Origin: Petaurus breviceps papuanus
Taxonomy: Eukaryota; Chordata; Mammalia; Diprotodontia; Petauridae
Direction of reading: 5' to 3'
DNA: 64,000 bases
NCBI GenBank assembly: GCA_028583685.1
Contig: JAMXIF010001195.1
Coordinates: 11,151,016-11,215,015, forward strand
A model generated the notes under the pieces. The model ran no database searches and was not told the origin of the DNA. It saw nothing but the letters and a program-made list of their open reading frames with translations. Shown here one piece after another: positions 22,384 to 34,851 of this stretch. Made by a program: the position numbers and the translations under genes. How positions within the stretch are numbered: position 1 is the stretch's first letter; the number at the start of each line of letters is the position of its first letter.

Positions 22384-23016
22384 TGTAGCAGCAAGCTCTC
22401 TAGCATACCTAAGATGGCTGCTAGCATGTGTTCTTTGATTTGCTTTGCTAAAGGAAAGCAACTCAAAAAAGGTTAACTTTAATCAATCGAACATATATCA
22501 TTTACACAGTTCAGGGGAAAAAGTCAGCACCCTGAACTTTAGAGAATACAAACAGAAGTTACAAGCAGACAAAAAATACAGAGAAAATAACACAATTCAA
22601 CAGACCAACAGAAAGGGCTTCCAACTGTCTGACCATCACATACATGCAGTTAGTTACCAGAGAGAGAAGCACTAACGTCTGGGTTTTCAATGTCAGGGGG
22701 CCCAACAGCTGCCCAGCCTCTCATCTGGCCAAATCACACAACTCTCCCCAAAGTGAGCCCCAAAGCAAAATCTCACATCAGGGTATATATAGCCTTCTTC
22801 AGGGTCACAGAATATCACAACCCTTGTGACCCACTGCCCAATCACAAAGTAACAAGATGTGGGTGTTCCTGAAAAACAAGCTTACCACCACATGTTCCCT
22901 GTGACCACATTGAGCCTTTTGGGGGCAGAGTATATTTTCAAATCAGGGAAGGTTCTTAGAGTCACTTAAGCCTATTAAGTTACAGGGAAGATTTTCAAAT
23001 TCCCATTGCCATTACA
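22384..23016 (-). mobile_element. Solo ERV LTR inserted in a MIR
   Basis: The minus strand runs from TGTAATGGCAATGGGAATTT to GAGAGCTTGCTGCTACA. A perfect 5-bp duplication TCACT flanks it (22379-22383, 23017-23021). A TATA box (TATATATA, 22791-22784) and an ATTAAA signal (22483-22478) are in the expected order. Closely similar along its length to 34852-35475 on the other strand. No internal genes. Class not determined; 5-bp duplications are typical of ERVL-type and some other ERVs. Confidence 0.9.
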
Positions 23017-23021
23017 TCACT

Positions 23022-23165
23022 TAATGTCTGTCTCAATTATCTTGACTCTAAAATGAGGGAAATATGAACTATCCCATAGGGTTGTTGTGAGTACCAAATG
23101 AGATGTTGGTAAAGTACTTAGTGCAGTGCCTGGCACATAGAAGGCCCTATATAAATGATTATGCC
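23022..23165 (+). repeat. MIR SINE, right piece
   Basis: TTAATGTCTGTCTCAATTAT..CCCATAGGGTTGTTGTGAGT..AGTGCAGTGCCTGGCACATA matches the MIR core and 3' end, rejoining 22378 once the LTR is removed. Confidence 0.9.
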
Positions 23166-23261
23166 TTGTTTTCTTATTCCCAATAATTAGATGGAGATAC
23201 TGGATTATCCTCTTTAAACATAGGGTGAATGAACACTTTCTAGGTATGACAAAAATAATCA

Positions 23262-23441
23262 TAGCTAGTATTTATATCATGCTTTAGGATTTGCAAAGTA
23301 TTTTACAAATATTTCATTTTGTCCTAACAACTCTGGAAAGTACGTGATGCTGTCATCATCATCATCATCATCTTCATCATCATCATCATCTTCATCATCA
23401 TCATCATCTTCATCATCATCATCATCATCATCATCGTCATC

Positions 23442-23479
<38 letters not shown>

Positions 23480-23625
23480 TTCCTAAATATGGAAAATGCA
23501 TCCCACAGAGGTTAAGGGAATTGCCAAAGGTCACATAGCTAGTAGTATCTGATTTGAAATATTTGATGATGGATTTGAACTCAGGTCTATCTGGATCCAG
23601 ATTTAGGGCGCTATCCATTGTGTGA
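23262..23625 (-). repeat. MIR SINE with an internal (TCA)n expansion
   Basis: Plus-strand order is reversed MIR: TTTGCAAAGTATTTTACAAA, then about 128 bp of TCA trinucleotides (23353-23481), then CACAGAGGTTAAGGGAATTG CCAAAGGTCACATAGCTAGT. The expansion sits where MIR normally reads TATTATTATCCCCATTTTAC. The poly-Asp and poly-Ser frames here (minus 23277-23618, plus 23344-23538) are repeat artefacts. Confidence 0.9.
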
Positions 23626-24309
23626 CCTAGTCATTGCTCTGGGGATCCTCTTCTGGGTATTTGTTGCACTAGATTGGCTGCATTGTGGCCACCTCAGTCC
23701 TTTCAAACGCTCAAAGCCAGACTTGCTCTTCTTTCTTTGTATTTTCCTTAGATTTCATAGAAGGCAGTCTCCTTATATGGAAGACCTTGACACAGCTATC
23801 CTCTCTGAATAAAAGCTTCCTTCTGAAGTTGGGGGTAGGGTGAGAGGCTAAGCTCCTCCTCTCTTGGGCTTTTACTTCCAACATAGCTTCTTTTTCTTAA
23901 CAATCTTACCTTTCCCCCCTTCTCCCTGTAGCAAGTTCCCTGTTCAGTTTCTGAGTTAGGGTACTCTTCCATATAAAGATCTAATTTGGTTAAAAAAAAA
24001 TTTCTAGATGCCTAAGGCAGTATTACTTTGACTCACCTGATTCCCATTAAGAACTCTAGTTATTCAGGAGACCATTTTGACACATTTTTTTTTTCTTTTT
24101 AAGGTTGCAGATTATTTTTATACAAAACTGACTTATGTTAAGATAAATTTAACTAAATGTACAGCATACACATAGGCATAAACAGATATCCTGGCAGATG
24201 GCTTTTGTGGCTTTTGCCCAAACAAGTCCCAGCAAACTAACAAGTGCTCTGTATTTCACCTATAATATTAGAAAGTAATGCAGGATTTTTCTAATGGTAA
24301 CTTATATTT
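23626..24309. other. Unassigned stretch
   Basis: No repeat family or gene recognised. T- and A-runs at about 23990 and 24086. Confidence 0.4.
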
Positions 24310-24485
24310 GGTAGTGGTTTAGGATTTAGGAAGCATTTTTCTCACAATAATCCTGTGATGTAGATCTTTGAAGTTGTATTTTTTAATCATCAATTTGCAG
24401 ATGAAAAAAAACTGAGGCTCAGAGAGGTTGATACTAAGCTAAAGACACAGAGCTGTGATTAAGTTCCAGATCTTTCCTCAATCCT
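24310..24485 (-). repeat. MIR SINE fragment
   Basis: Reversed MIR: TCACAATAATCCTGTGATGT..CAGATGAAAAAAAACTGAGG CTCAGAGAGGTTG. The HAL1 copy D tail follows directly. Confidence 0.75.
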
Positions 24486-24504
24486 AGCCTAGGCTTTTCT
24501 CTCT

Positions 24505-25467
24505 CTTTTTAAAATTTTTTTCTTTAAATTTTTATTTGTTTTAGTTTTCAACATTCATTTTCACAAGATTTTGAGATCCATCTCTCCCCTACCCCCAACC
24601 CAAGATAGCAAGCACACTGATTACTCCTTCCCCCACTGTGTTCTTTCTTCTATTCTCCCCTATTTTTCCCTTATCCCCTTTCTCTTACTTTCTTGTAGGG
24701 CAAGGTGGATTTCTATACCCCATCTCCTGTGCATCTCATTTCCTGGCTGCATGTAGAAACAATTATTTTAACTTTGTTTTTAAAACTTCTCCCATTGATA
24801 AGATATGCAATTCTAAATAAGATATACATAAGTAGTTATGCAAAATATTTCCATAGTAGTAATAATATGAAAGACTGTATTTCCCTCCATCTTATCCTGC
24901 CCCCCCCACTAACTCTATTTTCTCCTTTGAGCCTCTCCCTTTTCAAAAGTATTTGCTTCTCATTATCCCGTCCCCCAATCTTCCCTCCTTCTATCCTCTC
25001 TCCCTCTTATAACTCCCCCTGCCCATTTTCTTGTAGGGTAAGATACCTAATTGAGTGTGTATATTTCCCTCCTTAAGTCAAATCCAAAGAGGGTAAGTTT
25101 GACGTATTCCCTTTCAAGTCCCTGTTCTTCCTATCCATTGTAAAAGCTTTCTCTTGCCTTTTTTATGTGAGATAATTTACCCTATTCTCTCTCTCTCTTT
25201 CTCCATCTCCCAACATATTCCTATCTCACCTCTTAATTTTATATTTTAGATATCATCCTTTCATACTCAACTCACTCTGTGCCCTCTAAGTATACATATG
25301 CACACATATACATACACACAAACATATGTAAATATATATTCACTTCAACTAATCCTAATACTGAACAGTCTTGTGAGTTACAAATATTGTCATTCCATGT
25401 AGGAATACAAACAGATCAAATTTAATAAGTCCCTTATGATTTTTCTTTCCTGTTTACCTTTTCATGC
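24505..25467 (-). mobile_element. HAL1 copy D, 3' UTR piece
   Basis: Pyrimidine-rich on the plus strand with two similar 3'-UTR blocks separated by a T-rich junction near 24760-24790, as in copies C, E and F. It breaks off at TTCTCTTTATTCTT (25468-25481), one copy of a 14-bp duplication, and continues at 28206 beyond copy C. Includes a short CATATA repeat at 25290-25340. Confidence 0.85.
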
Positions 25468-25481
25468 TTCTCTTTATTCTT

Positions 25482-28191
25482 TTAAAAAAATTTAAAATAT
25501 ACTTTTAGTTTTCAACATTTATTTCCCAAAGATTTTTGAGTTACAGATTTTTTCTCATCTCTCCCCTGCCTCCATTCCCCCAATCTTCCCTCTCTTATAT
25601 CCTTCCCTAATGCCCCCCCTACTTTCTTGTAGGGAAAGATGAATTTCTATATACCATTGCCTGTATATCTTATTTCTTGCTCAAATGTACTTTTAAATTT
25701 TTTTAACGTTTGTTTTTAAAACGTTGAGGTCCAGATTCTCCCCTTCTTCCCTCCTCACCCAACCCCACTGAGAAGACAAGCAATTCAATATAGGCTATAC
25801 TCGAGAAGTAATGCAAAACATTTCCATGTCATATTGGGAAAGACTGTATTTCCCTCCATCCTATCCCACCCTCCATTTATTCTATTTTCTTCTTTGACCC
25901 TGTCCCTTTTCAAAAGTGTTTGCTTCTAACTACTCTTGTCCACAATTTGCCTTTCATTCTATCACCCAACCCCTCTTATCTACTTCCCCCTTCTTTTCTG
26001 TAGGGTAAATACCCAATTGTGTGTAAGGTTGACTCATTCAATTTCACCTTCCTGCTCTTCCCCTCCATTGTAACAGCCTTCTCTTGCGTCCTATATTTGA
26101 CATAATCCATCCCATTATATCTTTCCCCCTCTCCTTCCAATATATTCCTCTCTTACCTCTTAATTTTATTTTTTTACATCATCCCTTCATGTTCAATTCA
26201 CACTGTGCCCTTTATCTATGCATACTTGTATAGACATACATACACCTACCTATACATACATATGTGTGTGTAAGTATGTATGTATAGATAGATAGAAGAT
26301 AAGATAGATGGATAGATGGATAGATAGATAGATAGATAGATGATAGATAGATAAAATCCCTTCAACTATCCTCATACTGAGAAAAGCCTCATGAGCTACA
26401 AATATAATCTTTCCATGTAGGAATGTAAATAGTTCAAACTTGATAAGTTTCTTAAGATTTCTCTTTCTTGTTTATCTTTTTATACTTCTCTTGCTTCTTT
26501 CATTTGAAAGACAAATTTTCTGTTCAGCTCTGGTTTTTTTTTTTCATCAAGAATGCTTGAAAATCCTCTATTTCATTGAATGACCATATTTTCCCCTGAA
26601 GAATTATACTCAGTTTTTCTGGATATGTGATTCTTGGCTTTAGTAATAGCTCCTTTGACCTCTAGAACATAATATTCCAAGTCCTTTGATTCCTTAATGT
26701 AGAAGCTGCTAGATCTTGTGATATCCTGATTGTGTTTCCACAACACTCAAATTGTTTATTCCTAACTGCTTGTAATATTTTCTACTTGACCTGGGAACTC
26801 TGGAATTTGCTATCATATTCCTGGGAGTTTTCCTTTGGGATATTTTTCAAGAGGTGATTGGTGAATTCTTTCAATTTCTATTGTCCCCTCTGGTTCTAAG
26901 ATATCAGGGCAATTTTCGTTAATAGCTTCTTGAAAGATGGTGTCTAGACTCATTTTTGATCATTGCTGTCAGGTAATCCAATAATTTTTAAATGATCTCT
27001 GTATCTATTTTCCAGGTCAGTGGTTTTTCCAGTAAGATATTTCACATTGCCTTCTATTTTTTCATTCATTTGGATTTATTTTGATAGTATCTTGATATCT
27101 CTTTAAGTCATTAGAGTCTATTTGCTGCATTCTAATTTTGAAGGAAATATTTTCTTCAGTGAGTTTTTGGACTTCCTTTTCCATCTGACCAATTCTGGTT
27201 TTTAAGGCATTCTCCTCATTGACTTTTTGAACCTCTTACCATTTGAGTTAGTTTATTTTTAAGGCATTATTTTCTTCAGTCAGGCTGTTGACTGTTTTGT
27301 TCATGATTTTCTTGCATTATTTTCATTTCTCTTCCCAATTTTTCCTCCACTTCTCTTACTTGGTTTTCAAAATCCTTCTTGAGCTCCATCAAGGTCTGCC
27401 ACCAATTCACATTTTGCTTGGAGGCTTTTGATTTAGGAATTTTGACTTTGTTGTCTTCTTCTGTTTCTATGTGTTGATCCTCTTTGTTCTCCCCAAAAGA
27501 TTCCATAGTTTGATTGTACTACCTCTGTTTCCTCATCTTGCCATCCAATTACTTGATTTTTGAGCTCTTTGCCATGGTAGAACTCTGCTTCCAGAAAGGA
27601 GAGTGCTGTGTCCCAAATTTCTGGAGTTTTGCGCAGCTGTTGTTAGAAAGCTGTTGTGCCTTCTTCTAGGCACCTGCCTCAGAACTTTGAGGAAAACTGC
27701 CTCTCCACAGACTCAACAAGTTCTACCATGCTAGTGTTCCTTACTACAGGACCACCACCCAAGACTGCAACCCAGATCCAAACAGGGTAAAACAAGGGTA
27801 TCCTGCCTCACCAGAGAGATTCCTCCAAATGCCTTTTGGTCAGTCACTTGGTCCCTCTACAATCTGTAGGCTTGAAACAGGAAGCAGTAGCAACTGCCAC
27901 AGCTGCAAGTGATTCACTCTCCTGAAGTCAGCTCTACCTGGCCTGGTGCACTGCTCTGAGCCTGCATGGCTCATGCAGGATTGTGCTCCCCTCCCAGCTT
28001 GGTGTGATAGACCCTTCCTGTCAGCCTGCCATGCTGCCTTCAGTGGGAGATTTATTTCTCTCTGTTACTTTGTGGGTTCTGTAGCTCCAAAATTTTTTCA
28101 GTCATATTTTACAGGTATTGCAGATAGTTGGAGAGGGAGTTCAAACAAGTTCCTGCTTTTACTCCATCTTGACTCTACACCCCCACCCCCC
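25482..28191 (-). mobile_element. HAL1 copy C, full length, nested in copy D
   Basis: A complete element on the minus strand: 5' end with CCAAGATGG-like sequence (plus TACTCCATCTTGACTC), 5' UTR, ORF1 region, and a 3' UTR with two purine-rich blocks and a GATA/TATG microsatellite (26220-26356). The 14-bp duplication TTCTCTT(T/G)ATTCTT flanks it (25468-25481, 28192-28205), one mismatch. ORF1 is broken; the clearest piece is the N-terminus at 27506-27276 (MESFGENKEDQHIETEEDNK, then VREVEEKLGREMKIMQENHE). Confidence 0.9.
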
Positions 28192-28205
28192 TTCTCTTGA
28201 TTCTT

Positions 28206-30212
28206 GTGTTTGAAAGTCAAATTTTCTAATCAGCTCTGGTCTTTTCAGCAAGAATGCTTGAAAATCCTCTATTTCACTGAATGTCCATATTTTCTTCTGA
28301 AGAATTATATTCAATTTTACTGTGTGGGTGATTCTTGGTTTTAATCCTACCTCATTTCTCCTCTGGAATATCATATTCTAAGCCCTTTGGCCCCTTAATG
28401 TAGAAGCTGCTAGATCTTGTGTTATCCTGATTGTGTTTCCACAATACTCAAATTGTTTCTTCCTCACTGCTTGTAATATTTTCTTCTTAACCTAGGAACC
28501 CTGAAATTTGGCTATAATATTCCTAGGAGTTTTCATTTGGAGATCTTTTTCAAGAAACATTTGGTGAATTCTTTCAATTTCTATTTTACCCTCTAGAATT
28601 TTAGGGCAGTTTTCCTTGATAATTTCTTGAAAGAAGATGTCTAGGCTCTTTTTTGATTGTGCTTTTCAAGTAGTCCAATAATTTTTAAATGAGCTCTCCT
28701 GGTTCTATTTTCCAGGTCAGTTGTTTTATCAATATGATTTTTTGATTGTCCTCTATTTTTTTAATACTTTTGGATCTGTTTTATAATATCTTTATTTCTT
28801 GTTAAGTCATTAAAGTCCATTTGCTCCTTTCTAATTTTGAAGGAATTATTTTCTTCAGTTGAGTTTTTGGACTTCCTTTTCCATTTGACAAATTCTGCAT
28901 TTTGAGGCATTCTTCTTTGACTTTTTGGACCTCTTTTACCATTTGACTTAATCTTTTTTTAGGTGTTATTTTCTTCAGTATTTTTGGAGTCTCCTTTACC
29001 ACACGGTTGACTCATTTTTCATGATTTTCTTTTTCTTTTCTTTTTTTTCTTTTTGGAAGGGCAATTGGGGTTGACTTGCCCAAGGTCACAAGGCTAGTAA
29101 GTATTAAGTGTCTGAGTTCAGATTTGAACTCAGGTCCTCCTGACTCCAGGGCCAGTTCTATATTCACTGTGCCACTTAGCTGCCCCCAATGAATTTCTTA
29201 CATCTCTCTCTTTTCTCTTCCCAATTTTTCCTCTACTTCTCTTACTTGATTTTCAATATCCTTCTTGAGTTCCTCCTTGACCTGTGACCAATACATATTT
29301 TTCTTGGAAGCTTTTGATGCAGGAGTTTTGACTTTGTTGTTTCCTTCTGGTCCTCTTTTGGTCATCTTTGTGACCAAAGAACAACTCTATTTTGTGATTT
29401 TGCTTCCTATGTTTGCTCATCTTGTCAGTTAATTACATGACTTTTGAGCTCTTTGCCATAGTAGAGCTCTGCTTCCAGAATGGAGAATGCTGTGTCCCTA
29501 GTTTCTGCGTTTTTGTGCAGCTGTGGTCAGAGTTACTTTTGGCACCTGCCTCAGAACTGTGAGGAGGATTCCCTCTCCACAGTCAGCATAAATTCTGCCA
29601 CCCCAGCACTCCTCCTTACCCCAGGACCACCACCCAATACTGCAGCCCAGATCCAAGCATTGTAAGGCAAGAGAATCCTGCTTCAATACCAGCAAAGAGA
29701 TTTCTTCAATTGCCCTCTGATCAGCTTCTGAGGCCCCCCACTATCTGTGGCCTGGACCTCCCGAAGTGGGCCACCCCAATTCTGTAGCTGCCACTGCCCA
29801 CTGTCTCTGTCAACCGAGGGGCAGGGAACAGACCTCATTCTTCTCTGCCCAAGTTCAACCAAGTTTCCCCACTACCCTTTTACTTTCTCTTTGACTTTTA
29901 TGGGTTGAAAAGTCTGGAAATCACCACAGCTGCCAGTGATTCAGTTCCCTGATATCTGCTCTGGCAGGTCTGTGCCACCAGTCTGTACCAGCACAGCCCA
30001 CATGGGACTGTACTCCACTCCCAGCCAGGTGAGATAGACCCTTCCTTTCAGCTTGCCCTGCTGACTTCTCCTGGAAGTGTACTTCACTCTGTTATTTTCT
30101 ATGTTGTGTAGCTCTAAAATTTGTTTAGAGTAATTTTTTACAGGTATTGGAAGAGGACGGGGTGTGAGCCTAAGCAAGTTCCAGCTTTTACTCCACCATC
30201 TTGGATCCCCCT
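28206..30212 (-). mobile_element. HAL1 copy D, ORF1 and 5' UTR piece
   Basis: Continues copy D: ORF1 C-terminal domain (LKPRITHTVKLNIILQKKIW TFSEIEDFQAFLLKRPELI, 28350-28230) aligns with the end of human L1 ORF1p (PRISYPAKLSF). The RRM and coiled coil follow, then the 5' UTR, ending at about 30212 (plus CCACCATCTTGGATCCCC). ORF1 is broken in several places and by a SINE at 29041-29187. No convincing duplication was found at its outer ends. Confidence 0.85.
29041..29187 (-). mobile_element. tRNA-derived SINE inside HAL1 copy D
   Basis: The minus strand starts GGGGGCAGCTAAGTGGCACA and has CAGGAGGACCTGAGTTCAAA at the B-box, then CACTTAATACTTACTAGCCT TGTGACCTTGGGCAAG and an A-rich tail. Flanks ATGATTTTCTT (29021-29031) and ATGAATTTCTT (29189-29199) form an 11-bp duplication with one mismatch. 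This is the common marsupial short SINE type. Confidence 0.9.
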
Positions 30213-32014
30213 CTGCCTTCCCCAGTGTTTTTCCTCTTACACCTTACTATCCCCTCTAGTGAACAGGAGTGAGTATTACAGTCAAAACCCAAGGTTCCTC
30301 TCCCTTTGGTGACTTCTAAGGTTCTGATTTAATGCAAATTCCAGGGCAGTTAACAGTTGGTAACTCTTTTGATCATTACTTATGGCCTACTGACAACTTT
30401 CATTATGGCAAATCTCTTAGGCACTACTTGTCAATTCCAGGGAACAAAGGGCCTAACCAATAGACTGTTTTGGCTAATTTAATTGACATCAATGAATGTT
30501 CTCAGCTGGAAACCTTTCTCTACTAGGACTGACTGGTTTAACAATCTCATTCTCCAAATGATCTACGAAATAATAAACAATCTTTCAAGTAAGAACTAAC
30601 ACTCAAATCTGTCGCCCTTTTTCTCTCCCTTTCATTGTCCCTCTTCTCCTTCAAGCTCTTTCTCTTTTCTCATCATAGTCTTGTTTTATAATGAGCCAAA
30701 AAGAGTAATAGACAATTATAGGTATTAAAAATCCTGGTAAATACATGTTGACGATTCATGATAATATTGTAAAAATTTGAGGAATGAAATGTTTTTCAGA
30801 AATTAAACGTTGTAAGTTTAGGTGAATTTAGAGGATTATGATTTGGCTTCAAAATAATTGTTTTATTTCACCCTTAGAGTTGAATTTGTATGTAATATAT
30901 AGCAAAGCTGTTATAAATGCAACATAGAATAGAAACACCAAATTAGCATTAAGTAAGCCTAGCCTTCCTTATATAATCAATGATCACTAGGGTAAGTGGC
31001 ATTGAGGTTTTTAAAAGCCAAGTCACCTCTAAGTACATTTCTAGTTCATTAAAATAAACTATGACTTTTAATATTATATTAAATTAAAGGACAATGGTCA
31101 AAAATTTTAAAAGATACTATTTACAACCAAATACCTAGATCTACCCAAAATATTTCTCTATTTGCCAAATCAAATATTTTTAAACACTGACCATATCGGA
31201 TTCATGTCTTTAAAAAAAATTATTGGCATACATATTGCCAAGTGTGTTGCAGAATTCCCTTCTCTGGACACAGATCGTGGGCTGTAAGGGTTTTAAAGCA
31301 GGCCTGCATGGAGGGATGAAAACGGAATAACTTCACAAGATCCTTTCTGTTCCTATGACCTTTAGCCAGATTCTTGTCTCCCTCCTCACAGCTATTTTTA
31401 TTAGAGTGGAATGTGTGGATTAGTAAGGGATTGGAGAAGGGGAAGAATTGAAGGAATAAGCTTCTATAAATGGCTATGATCTGTTTCAATTCCTGAAAAT
31501 CGAAGTTTTCACACTGTGTGGGATGGCAGACAATATTAATATGAATCTCCGCCACATTTGGCACCATCTGCTCCCTGCATTCTTTGTCCTTTAGGCTACC
31601 TTTTAACCTGCTGTCCCCTACCCCCTCAACTATTTCTGCTTTAGGATGAAAGAATTTCTAGTTAAGGTTCTATAGACAAAATAATATCCGTGTGTCTGTG
31701 AGATTGTGGATGAGGGAATAAAAAGTAACACAAGTTCTCAAAGGATAACAATCAAGTGATTTATTACTTAAAGATATGCAGGCTACAATAGGGGAATATA
31801 ACCCATACTTTCTGATCACATGAGGCAAGAAAAGAGTATCTCTTTCCCTCTTTTGTTCTGTACCCACTGATGATTCCCAAATCCCCCATTTAGAACATGG
31901 CTACCAACAGCTGAAAAGGCATTATCCTTGTCATCAAGGCTCCAGGGGATATATGTAAAAAAGGGTGAAGGAAGTAGCTATTGACTTCCCAAATCAAGTC
32001 CCTACTCTATCACA
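30213..32014. other. Unassigned 1.8-kb stretch
   Basis: No repeat family recognised. A minus-strand frame at 31220-31567 (115 codons, MVPNVAEIHINIVCHPTQCE...) has non-repetitive composition but no recognised domain. AGTGATTTATTACTTAAAG (31756-31774) has a reversed polyadenylation-like signal. Confidence 0.4.
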
Positions 32015-32085
32015 TAAATCTTTGTGACCATTGATACATCACTCTACTACTCTGAGATTCAATTTCATCATCTATCCATGAAATT
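32015..32085 (+). repeat. MIR fragment
   Basis: GATACATCACTCTACTACTC TGAGATTCAATTTCATCATC resembles the MIR core segment AAGTCACTTAACCTCTCTGAG CCTCAGTTTCCTCATC. Short and diverged. Confidence 0.5.
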
Positions 32086-32329
32086 TATATCCCACAGGTT
32101 CAGACTCAAATCCATAGAACCATAGGGTGAGGATCAAGAGACAAACTGATCCAACCCTATCATTTTTTCTTTATTAATTTTAGACAAATAGTAAAACTTA
32201 AACATATAATAAGAAAAGAAAAAGAAACATTATAAACTTAAATATAAAATAAAAATGTCATGTGCACTGCAGAGCATTGGGGAGGATTCAGAATATATAG
32301 CAATAGCATCATTTCAAAAAAGCCTGTAT

Positions 32330-34851
32330 ATTAAATACTGTGCTTTATGTTGAAAGCTGTCCATCATTGCTTCCTTGCAGGTTTTCTTTTGTTCTCTGCT
32401 GTACATTTTTTACTTTGTTCTTTTTTTCCCCTTCCTCTCCCCCTACCCACCACCCCAAGGCTACAGTTGAGTATGGATATATATATATATATATATATAT
32501 GTACATATACACACACATGTTTACATATATATGTACACACACATACACACACATTTCCTAAGAGATTTTACTACTAATCTTGTTTGTATGTTTGTGCATA
32601 TCTATTTTTTCCTATCTCTCCTAACTCCTCTACTTTACTACTGCCTTCTACCTTGCTCTCCTATTACTTAACCTACCCCCACTCCAGCAATCCCTCCCCA
32701 TATCCTCCCATTCCCCTAAATCTAAAAATCCTTCTATACCCTCTTTTAACCTATTTCCTCACCCTCCCTCTAAACATCCCTCCTTTATCCTCTCCCCCCT
32801 CCCTATCCCCTTAGAGTTTTATTTTTTTCTAAATTAAAAAAAAAACTTTTATACTCTTCTAGATGTATTTTTCCCTCTTAAATCCATTCCCAATGAAAGC
32901 AGCTTTCCAGAATTAATAGTTTCCCTCCCCCATCTAATTCCTCTGCATAGATTCTTCCTCTGGTACCTCATTTGTATAAGGTAATTATTCTTTTAGCTAT
33001 TCTTGAACAGTTTTACTTTTTGAAGTCATATTATACTCATACCAATCCTTCTTATAAGCTACTTAATTATTAGTAACAATCTCAGACATAGGTTTTACAT
33101 TTTCCACACATAAAACTTGAGCATTTTTATCCTTATTTATTCGCTTGTAATTGGTCATTGGTATGTACCTTATATTTCCCTTGGTTCTCATATGCCAAAT
33201 CTTTTATTGGGTTCAGGGTTTTTTAAAAACTGAATCCTGAAAGCCTGACAGTTGATCAAATATCCATTTTTTTTTCATTCAGAATTATGCTTAGCTTTGT
33301 TCAGTATGATTTTTTGGCCTGAGGCTCAGTTCTTTTGTTTTTCAATATATAGCTTCCCAAGACCTGCAATCTTTTAGTGCTGCCAATACTATGCCTTGCA
33401 TCATTCTAATTGTTGTACCATCATATTAAAATTGTGTTTATATATGTATATATATGCATATATAGTCCTTAATCTAGGGGTTTCAGAATTTAGTTGTTAT
33501 ATTTCTGTGAGTGTTCCTTTTAGTATCTCTTTTAGGGGGTGATTAGTGGATTTTTTTTCTATTTCTGCTTTCCTTTCTTGTTATAATACTTTAGGACAAT
33601 TTTCTTTAATTATTTCTGTTACTATTGTATCAAGATTTTTTTTATCAAAGCTTTCAGGTAGTCAAATTATGCTTATATTTTTCCTTCTTGATCTTTTCTC
33701 TAGATCTGTTGGTTTTCTTAAGAGATGTTCCATATTTTCTTCTATTTTTTCATTCTTTACTTACATACATATATACATGTATATGTACATATACATACAC
33801 ATACATATACATAAACATAAATTTTTTCATCTCTTATAACTTTTCTGGTTTCCCCTTGCCCAATTCTGATTTTCAGATAATTATTTTCTTTCTTAAGTTC
33901 TGAATCTCAATCTCACCTCAGACACTTAACACACTTACTAGCCATATGACTTTGGGCAAGTCACTTAAACCCAATTGCCCTCCAAAAAAAAAGTGAATTT
34001 TTTTTTTAATTTAAAAATTAAACTGCTAGGTGGAGCAGTGAATAGAGCAGTGGCCTTGGAATCAGGAGGACCTGAGTTCAAATGCGGCCTCAGACACTTA
34101 GCACAAAAAACTAGCCATATGACGTTGGGCAAGTCACTTAACCCCAATGTCCTACCTTTCCCCCTCCAAAAAAAAAGATTCTGAATCTCCTTTTCTAATT
34201 GGTTGACTTTGTCATGATCATGTTTTTCTTGTATTATTCTCATTTTTTCTCTCTAATTATTCCTCATTCTCTCTCATTTGATTTTTAAAGTCTTTTTAAA
34301 GTTCTTCAATGAATTCTGTTTTGGGCAGGTGACCATTTGACACTACTCTTTGGGGTAGAAGAAGACTTTTGTGCTTCAGTATTCTCCTCTGAAGATGAAC
34401 TGCTGTCTTCTCTATTCCCATAGTAGCTCTCTGTGGTTCAATTCTTTCTCCTTTGCCTGTGCATTTTTTGGCATTAATTTAATTTTTATAATCACCTCCA
34501 CTCTTGGGATAGGAGGGTATGGTGCCTTTGGCCTTTGATCCTCTTCAGTTCTCCTCTTTGATCTTGAACTCAAACCCAAGAGCTCCAGCCTCCTGTGAGT
34601 GCCCACAGCCCGTGGCATCGCCACCCCACTGCTTCTGCACCAGTGGGTATGTGCTGGCTCCTGTGCTGGTTCCTTCTCTCCCCCCCCACTCTTTGTAGCG
34701 CAGCTTGGTCTGACATTCCTCTTAAGCAGAAATTCCCTCAGTCTTCCAGCTCAGAAGTCCAACTCCCCATCACTGTTCAGGGAGTAAAAGTTCTTGTGGT
34801 TGGGGCCCAGGCAGGCTCTCAAACCAACTAACCCCAGGCCTTGTAGCTAGT
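32330..34851 (-). mobile_element. Older HAL1/L1-type element, copy G, main piece
   Basis: On the minus strand it has a 5' UTR, a decayed L1-type ORF1 (heptad sequence DHDKVNQLEKEIQ; a region matching KENCP..., and plus-strand CTTTCAGGTAGTCAAATTAT opposite the IIGLPES motif), then a purine-rich 3' UTR with TA/CA microsatellites (32470-32550, 33760-33822). No ORF2. It is clearly more diverged than copies A-F and may be a different subfamily. The 3' boundary is uncertain. A SINE pair and an LTR interrupt it. Confidence 0.7.
33909..34178 (+). mobile_element. Two head-to-tail SINEs inside one target-site duplication
   Basis: First a 5'-truncated SINE (about 33909-33995: ACCTCAGACACTTAACACAC..GGGCAAGTCACTTAAACCCA) and an A-run. 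Then a full SINE (about 34022-34178: CTGCTAGGTGGAGCAGTGAA..GAGGACCTGAGTTCAAATGC). The single duplication TTCTGAATCTC (33898-33908 and 34179-34189) flanks the pair. Confidence 0.85.

Noticed and set aside
23353-23481. CRISPR-like regular repeat
   Set aside because: It is a plain trinucleotide microsatellite in a mammalian genome; there are no spacers.
23277-23618. Poly-aspartate protein of 113 codons
   Set aside because: The acidic run is only the (TCA)n repeat read on the minus strand, inside a MIR.
29041-29187. tRNA gene
   Set aside because: The A- and B-box-like motifs belong to a SINE head; no cloverleaf with paired arms forms.
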